A program made the position numbers and the translations under genes. A stretch of 64,000 bases of DNA from Hirundichthys speculiger (Eukaryota; Chordata; Actinopteri; Beloniformes; Exocoetidae): assembly GCA_018398805.1 (NCBI GenBank), contig JAGFBZ010000363.1, positions 620,001-684,000 of the forward strand, read 5' to 3'. The notes under the pieces were generated by a model. The model saw only the letters and a program-made list of their open reading frames with translations, was not told the DNA's origin and did no database searches. Below, in pieces: positions 37,790 to 47,259 of this stretch; the stretch's first letter is position 1, and each line of letters opens with the position of its first letter.

Positions 37790-38895
37790 TAAGCCCTGTC
37801 CCTGACACATACATCAGAACGCCAAGTCCCATGCTTTTGGCTTCCACCCGTGCTACATCACACCTGACTCACATGGCTCCTCCTGCAGCTGTTGGGCCCA
37901 CGGGAGAAAGGAACCCAAGTTATTTTGTTTTGGCTAAAAGCAGCCGGGCCCCATGGGTGAAGGACCCGTCACCAGGTCCTTCCCCAGGCATGGGTTACCA
38001 TGGTCCTACTGTTCTCCTTGTTCTAACCTGTCCATATGAGTCCATTTGAATTGCTCTTAGTCTGGCCCGTCCTCCAGGACCAATTTGCCATGGGAGACCC
38101 TGCCAGGGGCAATGGCCCCCAACAACCAGTGGCGGCGCCAGAACATTTTCATTGCAGTTGCTTAGGGGTTGCTAAACAATTGTATGGAGTTGCTGGACAA
38201 TTTAATTGCAATACCAATTAAATAGCATAAATATGGATATGTATGTCATTACCGGCCTACTCATTCTAATCAGCGCTATCTGAAACTAGGGCGGATGCCG
38301 TGAAACAGATGAAAAAAAATCAATTTGAAGTTCGTTATTATAATTTTACCATATAGTCATGCCGCTTTTCACAGCAGTGAGAAATGCACATTAACAGCCC
38401 AGACTACAAATCATTTGACAATAACCTGTTCATCACATTTTAACCAGTTAATATTCACATAAGTACACATCAGAAGAGATCTGGCAGACTTACGCTTCAA
38501 CAGATAGCCTCCATTTTGATGTAATTTTTCTAATGGCCCAGTTTTTTTCCCCAAGATGACTTCGTGTGACCCCTGCAGGCCAGCTCTCGCGAGACGAGTC
38601 TCTCTCTCATCGTTTTTAATCGTCTTCCTTTTATTTTAATTTAAAACAAAAACACATGAAATTAATTTTAAATTAAATTGTCACAATTTTTATTTTATTT
38701 AACACAATTAAGATTTTTTCATTTTTAATAGCCTCCATTCTTGGGGTTGCTTTGAGGTTGCTAGGCCATATTTTGGGGTTGCTATAGCAACTGCAAGCTA
38801 CCCCCTAGCGCCGCCCCTGCCAACAACATAGATCCTGGTATGATTTGGACACACAAACCTCTCCACCACGATGAGGTGGCGATTCAAGGAGAGGA
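37790..38895. mobile_element. Non-LTR fragment split by a later hAT insertion
   Basis: The left half (37,790-38,126) ends CAATGGCCCCCAACAAC. The right half (38,820-38,895) resumes CCAACAACATAGATCCTGG and ends CGATGAGGTGGCGATTCAAG. Together they form one familiar fish LINE-derived repeat. The break point is exactly the target duplication of the hAT element at 38,127-38,819. Exact family and orientation are uncertain. Confidence 0.6.
38127..38819. mobile_element. Non-autonomous hAT element (MITE), 693 bp
   Basis: Ends read CAGTGGCGGCGCCAG and CTAGCGCCGCCCCTG, an imperfect inverted pair. The perfect 8-bp duplication CCAACAAC flanks it (38,119-38,126 and 38,820-38,827). Nested inner inverted blocks (GCAGTTGCTTAGGGGTTGCT and its partner near 38,780) extend the symmetry. 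There is no open frame. The element carries the palindrome TCTCGCGAGA at 38,585-38,594. Confidence 0.92.
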
Positions 38896-39199
38896 AAAAT
38901 TATGTTATGATGTGATGCGAATAATGTTTATTTTAATAAACAATTAACCTGAATATTTTTTTGATGTTGGATTAAACCGGAGCACCCACCTGGAGAAAAC
39001 CAAAATGAGATGCTTATTTTCAAAAAACAACTTTTGTCCCTTATCTGGAGAATCAGTGCAGCATTATGAATGAAACAATAAAGCTTCACTTTTCCTTCTG
39101 ACTTTAGATTTCCATTAATAATGTAGAATCACCAATGAACCTGTGTAGCCCAGTAAAAACCAGATGGATGTGAAGAGAAGAAGAGCGATGAAAAAAGTA

Positions 39200-41449
39200 T
39201 TAAGGTTTCCTAATCATGTACCAGACAGGCTTTGCTAGGGCATTTCCTATTGCTGAAAAAAACCTGGCAATTCGACCCTTCTTTTTGGGTTGTCTTCTGA
39301 CTTGCAGCTCATGTTCGAGACACTCAACAATACACTGATCAAAACGGGGATCTGAATTTATAACTGCCAGAAGAATACGTTCTCGTGTCACAAACTTTTT
39401 AAGGAGGTGTTTCAGTAAAACAGTTGCCAGATCTTCGATATTTTCATCTCTAATGATAAAATCAGAACGTTCTGGGTCTGGTTTATCCATTATTATTTGT
39501 GTAACACGATTGATTATGGTATCAATTTCTGATGATATAATCTGTTTCCCAGCTTCATGTTTGTACTTTGATAAAAGCCGCAAGAGTAGAGCAGTGACAA
39601 GGCTGTTAAGCAGAAGTTTTTCACGTGTGTTGTCACTTGACTCTGGTGCTTTAGGTGGTTCAGAAATATTTTCAGACAGTATCTGGGGGGAAGCCTCAAT
39701 AGAACTGTGCAAAATCTTCTCATCACTGCTCATTTCATCTTCCAAGGTTTTATCATCTGATTGGTCGCTGATGGGTTCAGGAGCATCAGTAGATTTCACA
39801 GAACTTGAGAAAGGGGATGTTGATGTTGAATCCATGTTGATGTCTTTACTAAAATCTGAGATTTTGTCTTCACTTGGGCAAATTATTTCTTTGACAAGGT
39901 TATCTATATCTTTTAGTGCACCACAAACTTCTTCACTGTGAAGTGTCTCATCTGACAGGTCGTTCACCAAGCAAAGAAGCACTTGTTGCAGGAATTTTCC
40001 AACAGCCTCTTCTACAATCACATACAGTGCTTCAGGAGAACGCTCCATCTGACTCTCATTCATCTTTTTCGTGATTTTGGGAATGACAGAATCAGACAGA
40101 GACTTTCCATGTGGAACAATGGGTATTTGATAAGTATGACTAGCCATCAGATGACCATATAACTTATCAGTTAACTCCGTAGAAAACTTTTGCACTTCAC
40201 TCCACTTTTTGATGTCTATACATTTTTGTCTGAGGTTTTCTCTAGTTTTTCCTGATTGGTTGATCACACTGATGAGCTTTATCAGACTCGACTTGACTAC
40301 ATCAATTGAAGACTCCTCCTTTGTCACAGTGATCATATATGGCTGTGATTTCACAGATGAGGTTTCCTGAATTGGAGATTCTGGGACTTGTGGCTTCGCA
40401 GCTCTCACGAAGAAATTTTCCCCTTTTGTCTTGTATGTCTTCTTCAAGTCTGCCATCATTTTTTTAAAACACATGTTGAAAAATCTGCTGAACTTTTTTC
40501 TCTGTTTTATTTTAGCTACTTTGGTGGTGACTTCTGTATTTTTGGACTGTTTGACAAAACAATTTCTAACTTTATTGGCTAATATTTTCAGATTGAAACG
40601 AGATCTATGCGAATGAATGCTCTTAAGGGATTCTGGATGATCCTCAGGCTCAGAGCTTTCCAAGTTTTCCACGATTGTGTTTAAAATTTCAGCTGCTGTC
40701 ACCTGAATGTCCAGGGAAGAAGAGCTGAGGCTTGAGGGATCATTGTTTGTATTTTCTGTGCTATCCGGTGACCATTTAAGGAGAATATCATTAATAGCCT
40801 TGGTTGCTGAAGGAACTGAGATTTTGGATCTTATGCTGTCAGAAGACTGGTCTGAGTCAGAGTCATGCTTTTTAACTTTTGATTCGAAGCAAGTGCAATG
40901 TAACTTCGCTAAACATTCTCTCAAACATCTGATAGCAAGGAACACCATTCGGCCAAGACGCTTTATGTTAGATGTGAAGCCATTGACGTAAACGTAAGGC
41001 TCACATGGCAAAACAGGGCTATTTAAAGCTACCGTTAGAAGTGAACTGACTTTCTCATCAATTTCCTCTTCAACCAATTTTGTCAGTTCAGCAACATCTT
41101 CACAGTTGTCCACAGATACACCAAGAGCCTTGGAAAAAGACTTAGAGATCCGATTCCTCAAGGTTTGATTTAACAGCTGTGACAAGTGAGGCAGCCTGAA
41201 CTCTATCTTTGGGTAGCTGCGTCTGAAAAAAAGGAATGAAAATCCTTAAAAAGTCTGCTGATGCAGTTTGCACTATCTCTGCGATCATATCAGTTATAAT
41301 GGTCTGCGTGTCTAAATCAATACTTCCAGCAGCTAGCAATCCCCACTTGGACATTTGAGATCCTGTCCAAATATTTTAAAACAATTGGAAGCAGATCTTC
41401 CTCTGTAATCAAGATAGTATTAGGATTTTTGGATACCTGATGCTTCCAT
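39200..41449 (-). CDS. Fast-evolving fish gene of unknown function, 5' end frame-broken
   Basis: I do not recognise this protein. A minus-strand frame is open from 41,185 (a TTG codon, not a start) to TAA at 39,200, about 660 codons; its first in-frame ATG is at codon 80 (40,948). The product is soluble-looking, Ser/Glu/Asp-rich in the linkers (SSDSIRSKIS, DQSDDKTLEDEMSSDEK), with leucine-rich helices (LLLNSLVTALLLRLLSKYKH) and a basic end (RRQPKKKGRIARFF). Upstream, a second frame (41,354-41,142) reads DTQTIITDMIAEIVQTASAD. A third, from about 41,401, reads EEDLLPIVLKYLDRISNVQVG. These look like successive parts of one N-terminus, separated by one-base slips near 41,345 and 41,150. An ATG at 41,449 could start it through a 34-nt GT..AG gap. 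AATAAA lies at 38,927-38,932. It may be a young pseudogene, an assembly error or a gene with an unusual 5' structure. Confidence 0.6.
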
Positions 41450-41542
41450 TTGTGAGATGTGTAGTTGTTTGCTCGAAATGACTGAAGATCAAAGTTCTTT
41501 TGAAGAGTGTGCAGTGAAAATGATCTCGCCTTAAGTGACCCT

Positions 41543-41605
41543 TATTTATATATATGACACTATGTCACGTGCGTTATGCGTAATAAAAGCAATTTTATGA
41601 CGTCA
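41543..41605 (-). promoter_or_regulatory. TATA + E-box + CRE promoter of the orphan gene
   Basis: Read on the minus strand, a perfect CRE TGACGTCA (41,598-41,605) is followed by E-box CACGTG (41,566-41,571) and a TATA box TATATAAATA (41,543-41,552). Initiation would fall near 41,515, about 65 bases before the ATG at 41,449. A CRE placed 80-90 bases ahead of a TATA-driven start is typical of CREB/CREM-controlled promoters, including many in male germ cells. The tissue is inference. Confidence 0.55.
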
Positions 41606-41888
41606 CGTTTCCACAAACAACGTAAACGTAAAATCACGTATGCGCAAATGGATTGTTTACCAACGAATGACCAGCCAGTGCTATGCATAAATGACAAAAA
41701 AATTGCACATGCCCACTTAACAAGATGAATTGAGTGTAATATAAAATCGTAGGCTGTCTTATCTGTTAAAGTATTCCTTTGGGCCTCACCGTATAGCCGC
41801 CTCGTGTTTAAGCGATCAGGATTGAAGATAAACTAGAAAAGAGAAAGACGACAGTGCTATCGCGTAATTTCGAGCTCAAAGTTGGAAA

Positions 41889-41898
41889 TCTCGCGAGA
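41889..41898. promoter_or_regulatory. TCTCGCGAGA palindrome
   Basis: An exact 10-bp TCTCGCGAGA element, known from CpG-type vertebrate promoters, lies 440 bases upstream of the orphan gene start. No divergent gene was recognised to its right. Function here is unproven. Confidence 0.45.
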
Positions 41899-41999
41899 GT
41901 CAATAGAGTCATAATTCCAGTTTGATTAAGGCGCAAGCCCAGATGTGCAGTAACAATTTGCATGATTTTGTCTTTATACATTTCTGCAATTGATTTGAA

Positions 42000-42800
42000 A
42001 TAAAATACTTATGAAAAAGAAAGAAAAATGATAAGGTTTTACAAAAAAATGCTATTTTCAATTTAGGTATTACTACAATGTTTAACAAAGTACATAGATG
42101 TTACAGCTGCTCAAAGGTATTTGGATAAAGACACGTAATTACAACTATAGCCTTAAAGTTTCATACTTGGATAAAAATAATTTACAGTTAATGACTGCCT
42201 GAAATCTGGGTAACATGAATAAAATCAAGTTCTGAGTTTCCTCCCAGAGATGCTTTACCAGTTTTGCACTGCAGCTACCTTCAGCTGTAGTTCTTTTGAG
42301 GTCCTTTCTGTTCTCAGTTTTCACTTCCTTCACTGAAAAGGATCCTCTGTTGGGTTGAAAATTCAGAATATTCCACCGACTCAACACCTGATTTAAACTC
42401 CAGATTTTTACCTGCCTAATTAGTCTTGAAGTAACAAGGGAATGGGCCCCCTTGAAGATGGGTGTAGTTATATGATTATAATTCCTAAACGGTAAATGCC
42501 ATATTTCTCTGCAACATCTTAAAATCAAGTTAAAATTCTGCACGTTGATCACCTCTTAATTTAAAATCTGTTGTGGTGGTGTATAATGTCAAAACTCCAA
42601 AAACTGTCATCGTTCAAAACTTCTGCACCTGACTGTGCGTCATCATCAATTTCATTATATGATAAAGGTTAATACCTTTATATACACAGTAAAAGATCTG
42701 TATATTATCTTTACTGTGGTGAAAATTTATCTGTGCTTATCCCCAAATTCCCAAAAATGTACAGAATTTAAGTAACTCTGTATGAATTAATACCAAATTA
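42000..42800. other. Repeat-like DNA, no gene recognised
   Basis: This AT-rich stretch includes a minus-strand 135-codon frame (42,145-42,552) without family resemblance. Phrases such as GATGCTTTACCAGTTTTGCA resemble dispersed fish DNA elements, but I could not find ends. Confidence 0.35.
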
Positions 42801-42809
42801 AAAATAGGC

Positions 42810-43560
42810 AACAGTGAAGCAGGGTCGAGGTTCCTTGAAGGTTCGGGAATTCTTTTCTGCAAATTTGCAGTGTATTTCTGGAAATTGAGAGTTGTGGATC
42901 TGTTTAAAGTCAAGGTTTGGGGTGCAGAAAAATGGCACATGGTTCTCTGAACTGATATGAGTAAAAATTTGAAAAATGTGACTGTAGCAGTAGGCAGCTT
43001 TTTTGCTGAAGGACTGGGAGCAGTACAATAATGAGCGCCTGCAGACAACAGTGAAGCATGGTGGAGGTTCCTTGCAGGTTTGGCATTTCTTCAAACAGAG
43101 TTGGAGATTTGGTTTGAATTAGACTGTCGTGAGACAGGTTAGTTTTATTCTACTGATGATGTGTTATTACAATTGTAATCCCAGCTCTGAGAAATACAAG
43201 CAGATGCTTATCCACTATGCAATACTACCAGGGAGGTGTGTGATTGGCCCCAGATTTGTTCCAAAGCAGAACAGTAACCTCAAACACTGAGCCAGTGTCA
43301 CTGGGAGCTCCCTTCAGATTGAAAAAGAACATGGTCCCCACAGAGCCCTGATCTCATCATCATCAACTCTCTCTGAGGATTACACAAAGAGACAGAAGGC
43401 ATGAAGACAGACTCCATCCAGAGAAAACTTGTGCTTAGTTCTCCAAATTGTTTGGAACAACCTCCCTGTCGAGTTGCTTCAAAAAGTGTGTGGAAGTGTA
43501 TCTAGAAGAATATAGGCTACCTGAGTGCCATGAAATGCTGCTGTTTCTATCCAGTAGGCA
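42810..43560 (+). pseudogene. Tc1-like transposase relic
   Basis: On the plus strand the broken frames follow a Tc1 transposase in order: GTGAAGCATGGTGGAGGTTC (VKHGGGS) at about 43,050, then KYKQMLIHYA, then GPR(F) with a decayed QQD block, then the CCACAGAGCCCTGATCTC (PQSPDL) block near 43,337, then DVWNNLP-like and VPRRI-like blocks. The catalytic signature is damaged by stops and indels. The VKHGGGS block occurs twice, at about 42,811 and 43,048, so part of the element is duplicated. It is inactive and has no recognisable terminal repeats. Confidence 0.7.
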
Positions 43561-43831
43561 ACAATACCACATTGCATTTGGGGCTTTTTGCAGACACAAC
43601 CACTTCCACTAAAGAAAGCAAGAAGCCAAAACAAGCAATACAGATCATTCATTTTACATAATTTTCGACCTCCAAAGCAAAGAAGCTACATACTACCCCT
43701 TCACAGCTGACGTGATGTAGGTATGTCACCGAAAGAAGAGAAGATGGAAGGCGCTGACTTGGTGTGAGAGTAAGGACAAAATGAGAAAGAATGTTGACAG
43801 GTTGAACATCTCAACCAGGCAAAGTCTAAGC

Positions 43832-44107
43832 CAGTGGAGCGCAAACTGTGGTACGTGTACCTCTGGTGGTACGTGGGTGAACGTCATGACTTGTCAATGC
43901 ATGACAATGCATTATAAATACAACGTTTCAAATGAATTTCAGGTAACAATAAATAACCACAATAAGGAATAAACATCTCTCCTGTGTCTTTAAAGCTAAT
44001 TGAGAAGGCATATATGGCTATATTTTAAAATTGATCATCATGGTGGTGCTCGGAGAGCTCAATAGTTTCTCAGGTGGTACGCAGCATTAAAAGTTTGAGA
44101 ACCACTG
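43832..44107. mobile_element. 276-bp hAT MITE with 8-bp target duplication
   Basis: The element begins CAGTGGAGCGCAAACTGTGG and ends GTTTGAGAACCACTG. GTCTAAGC flanks both sides (43,824-43,831 and 44,108-44,115). The ends pair imperfectly (CAGTGG versus CCACTG, then CAAACT versus AGTTTG). It is non-coding. Confidence 0.9.
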
Positions 44108-44449
44108 GTCTAAGCTATGTTCCTGCCATTTCCACTAGGAAAAGATCAGCACTGATGGCTACACAATTGGTGATCTTGTCTAATTTGTCAGTAACTGGGG
44201 GAAGCCACTAGTGTGGAGAAGACCAGAAAAGCACAGATCTGCAAAGAGTGGATGAGAGTGAATGCTGACAGATTCTGTTGATGACTTCTGTAACTTCTAT
44301 TGATGCTGATTTGAATACGGAGGGTGGTTGATTTGGTTTTTCCTTTGTTCACTCAGTTCACTTGTAAATGGATTAAAAATAATCATACTCCATATTTTTG
44401 AAAGCTCTTATTTCACATTTCTTCACACCTGCCAAGCACAGTACTGTAT

Positions 44450-45330
44450 ATAATTGTATATCGTGAAATGATAGCATATTGTGTAAAATGTTAAAAAAAA
44501 AAAAAAAAAATTAAATTCTTTTGCAAGTCTCATAAACCTCTTTTTATTCAGAGAATATAGAAATATTTGCAAATATTAAAAGTGAGACATTTCCAATTAA
44601 TGAAAATTATTAGCTCAATTTGAAATTGATGGCAGAAACATCTAAAAAAAAGTTGTGATACAGACACCAAAAGGCTGAAAAAAGAAAAGGAACTAAAAAG
44701 ACACCTGGAGAAAAATCTTGCAACTGATTAGGTTGCCAACAGGTCAGTGACATGATTGTCATGACTGCCACATCTTCAGTGGATAGCTGCTGATCCAGGC
44801 CACATTGCCCCAACATTAGTCCAGGCCCATTTGTGCATCACATATTACTTGAATGGGACAGCAGGTACTTTAGTACCTTGCCTGAAAACAATGTTGTCTG
44901 GATGGGAGCATATGTTGCTCTAAAACCTGTGTATACCTTTCAGCATTGGTGTTTCCTTTCCATATGTGCATGCTATCCATTCCTACAGACTAGCAAAATA
45001 ATTCATTGAACACATAATGTTGTGGTTTGTATGCGACCCCAAATGCACGACACAGAGAGAGCAGAGTACTTTCAGGTACGAGACCGTGTTTATTGTAAAA
45101 ATCCAACAGATAATAGACACTGAAGGAGAAAGCAGTCACTAGCACCGGCGTGCTAAGTCTGGGAAGCCCAGAACTGGGGGACGTACAGAAGTCCTGTCTT
45201 CAGCCCCAGGAGAGAAGTCACTGGAAGAGACAACTCACAAAGTTCAGTGAAGTAATCCAACCTGAACGTATCCACAAAAGGAATCCACTAACAGAAACAT
45301 ACATTTTCTCGTAAGGACCATACATCTTCT
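44450..45330. other. Unassigned, probably repeat-derived
   Basis: There is no gene. An A run lies at about 44,493-44,510. The part at 45,025-45,300 (GACCCCAAATGCACGACACA, GAGACCGTGTTTATTG) resembles a dispersed fish repeat, but neither ends nor coding sequence allow naming it. Confidence 0.35.
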
Positions 45331-45331
45331 T

Positions 45332-46368
45332 TAGGGCTGGGCAACGATTACGATTTTAATCGCGATTAATCGCATTATTTCCCTGATTAATCACGATAAA
45401 TCGCATTGTATACAGAAATTCAAATAATGAATTCAAAAGTAGTGTAAAGGTCACTTTTATACAAATGTTCTGCTGCCATATGAACTAAAGTACTATAACA
45501 TTTGTTGTTCAAACACTTTTAACGTCAGCACTTGTCAGTAACCCATATTTAGTGTAAATCTCATCTTTAAAAAATGTCAAATAAAATAAAGCTTATTGCC
45601 ACTGCCAGGGGATTAATGTCATCCTGTTTTTTTTTATGAAAAATAAAAAAAAAGTCTACCAACAAAATCCTAACAATCTAGAGGCCACAATCATAACATT
45701 AAATCAGCTAACTTCTGAGGTAACAGCAGAAACTTTTAATGGGGAGATCAACTTGGCAGTGGTTACAAATAACCTTGTTTCTGTTGAATCGTCCCCTGGG
45801 AGAACTTTAAAATGAAAATATCCATGTTAAAGTTCTGTAACTTTATCAATCCATAATTATCTGTGAATCATTTGTTTTTTTCCATTTTCAATTGTCAAAC
45901 AAATATTTAAAAAATTAAAAAGTGACTTTTTTTTAGTTTTATAATCTAACACAAAAAAAAACAAAACAAAATGCCTGTATTTTTATATTTCAATTTTAGC
46001 AAACGGGCCACGGGTCTGAATTTGTTTTTAATATTTTATTGTCTGGTTTACGTGACCAAGAAATGGGCTTTGTTTTATAATCAAGGAATAGACTTTCTGT
46101 TGTCATTACACATCTGTGCCACTAGATGGAGGCCGCACTAAAGTAACCAGCTAGAGAACAGCACTACAGTGAAAGCATGGAGCAGATCTGATGATAAATG
46201 GAGGAATGCCGCGACCCAGTGAGTCACACAAGTCAGTGTGGAAATATTTCACCGTTTCGCCTGCTGTGGAGAGATAATGAGTTTTTTTTTTTTAATACAT
46301 ATAAATATTCACTGTCTGGATACATCTCTCAGGATACACCTGTTGCAATGAGTTACTCGACTTTCAAT
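45332..46368. mobile_element. hAT-like element, left end only
   Basis: TAGGGCTGGGCAACGATTAC followed by AATCGCGATTAATCGC repeats is a typical left end of a fish hAT family related to the element at 35,953. The matching right end (CCCAGCCCTA) is not found before the Tc1-like element at 46,370, so the copy is truncated or its right end has decayed. A CpG-containing stretch at 46,190-46,280 may be its former promoter or first exon. The right limit is arbitrary. Confidence 0.5.
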
Positions 46369-46369
46369 A

Positions 46370-47257
46370 CACTCACTGGCCACTTTATTAGGTTCACCTT
46401 GCTAGTACCGAGTTGGACCCCCTTTTTGCCTTCAGAACTGCCTTAGTCCTTCGTGGCATAGATTCAACAAGGTACTGGAAACATTCCTCAGAGAGTTTGG
46501 TCCATATTGACATGATAGCATCACGCAGTTTCTGCAGATTTGTCGGCTGCACATCCATTTTGAGAATCTCCATCACATCCCAAAGGTCCTCTATTGGACT
46601 GAGATCTGATGACTGTGGAGGCCATTTGAGTCCAGTGAACTCATGTTCAAGAAACCAGTCTTGAACATGAGTCACATTTTATGACATGGTGTGTTATCCT
46701 GCTGGAAGTAGCCATCAGAAGATGGGTACAACAATATTCAGGTAGGCTGTGGCATTGACACGATGCTCAATTGGTTCTAATGGGCACAAAGTGTGCCAGG
46801 AAAATATCCCCCACACCACACCATCTGCATAACTCGGTTGTAACGAGTGGTTACTTGAGTTCCAGTTGCATTTCTATCAGCTCAAACCAGTCTGGCCATT
46901 CTCCTCTGACCTCTGGCATGAAAGAGGCATTTGTGCCCACAGAACTCCTGCTCACTGGATATTTTCTCTTTTTCGGACCATTCTCTTTAAACCTTTAAGA
47001 TGGTTGTGTGTGAAAATCCCAGTAGATCAGCAGTTTCTAAAATACTCAGACCAGCCCGTGTGGCACCAACAACCATGCCACGTTCAAAGTCACTTAAATT
47101 ACTTCTCCCTTCTGATGCTGGTTTGAACTGCAGCAGATCGTTTTGACCTTGTCTACAGGCCTAAATGTATTGAATTGCTGCCATGTGATTGGCTGATTAG
47201 AAATTTGCATTAACAAGCAGTTGGACAGGTGTACCTAATAAAGTGGCTGTGAGTGTG
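46370..47257 (-). mobile_element. Tc1-like element, internally deleted
   Basis: Left end CACTCACTGGCCACTTTATT and right end AATAAAGTGGCTGTGAGTGTG are inverted partners. TA lies on both sides (46,368-46,369 and 47,258-47,259). At 888 bp it is too short for a full transposase, and only its C-terminal part is left on the minus strand. The inverted repeats have diverged slightly, with a small insertion at the right end. Confidence 0.85.
46394..46675 (-). pseudogene. Tc1-like transposase C-terminal fragment
   Basis: About 90 codons read LKWPPQSSDLSPIEDLWDVM and then EECFQYLVESMPRRTKAVLK. WPPQSSDLSPIEDLW holds the catalytic Glu of the DDE triad (E in PIEDLW). The upstream two Asp residues and the DNA-binding domain are absent or frame-broken, so this is a remnant. 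Confidence 0.8.
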
Positions 47258-47259
47258 TA

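Noticed and set aside
39453..39941. 162-codon plus-strand frame
   Set aside because: Antisense to the long orphan-gene frame. Its Ser/Leu-rich composition is the expected shadow.
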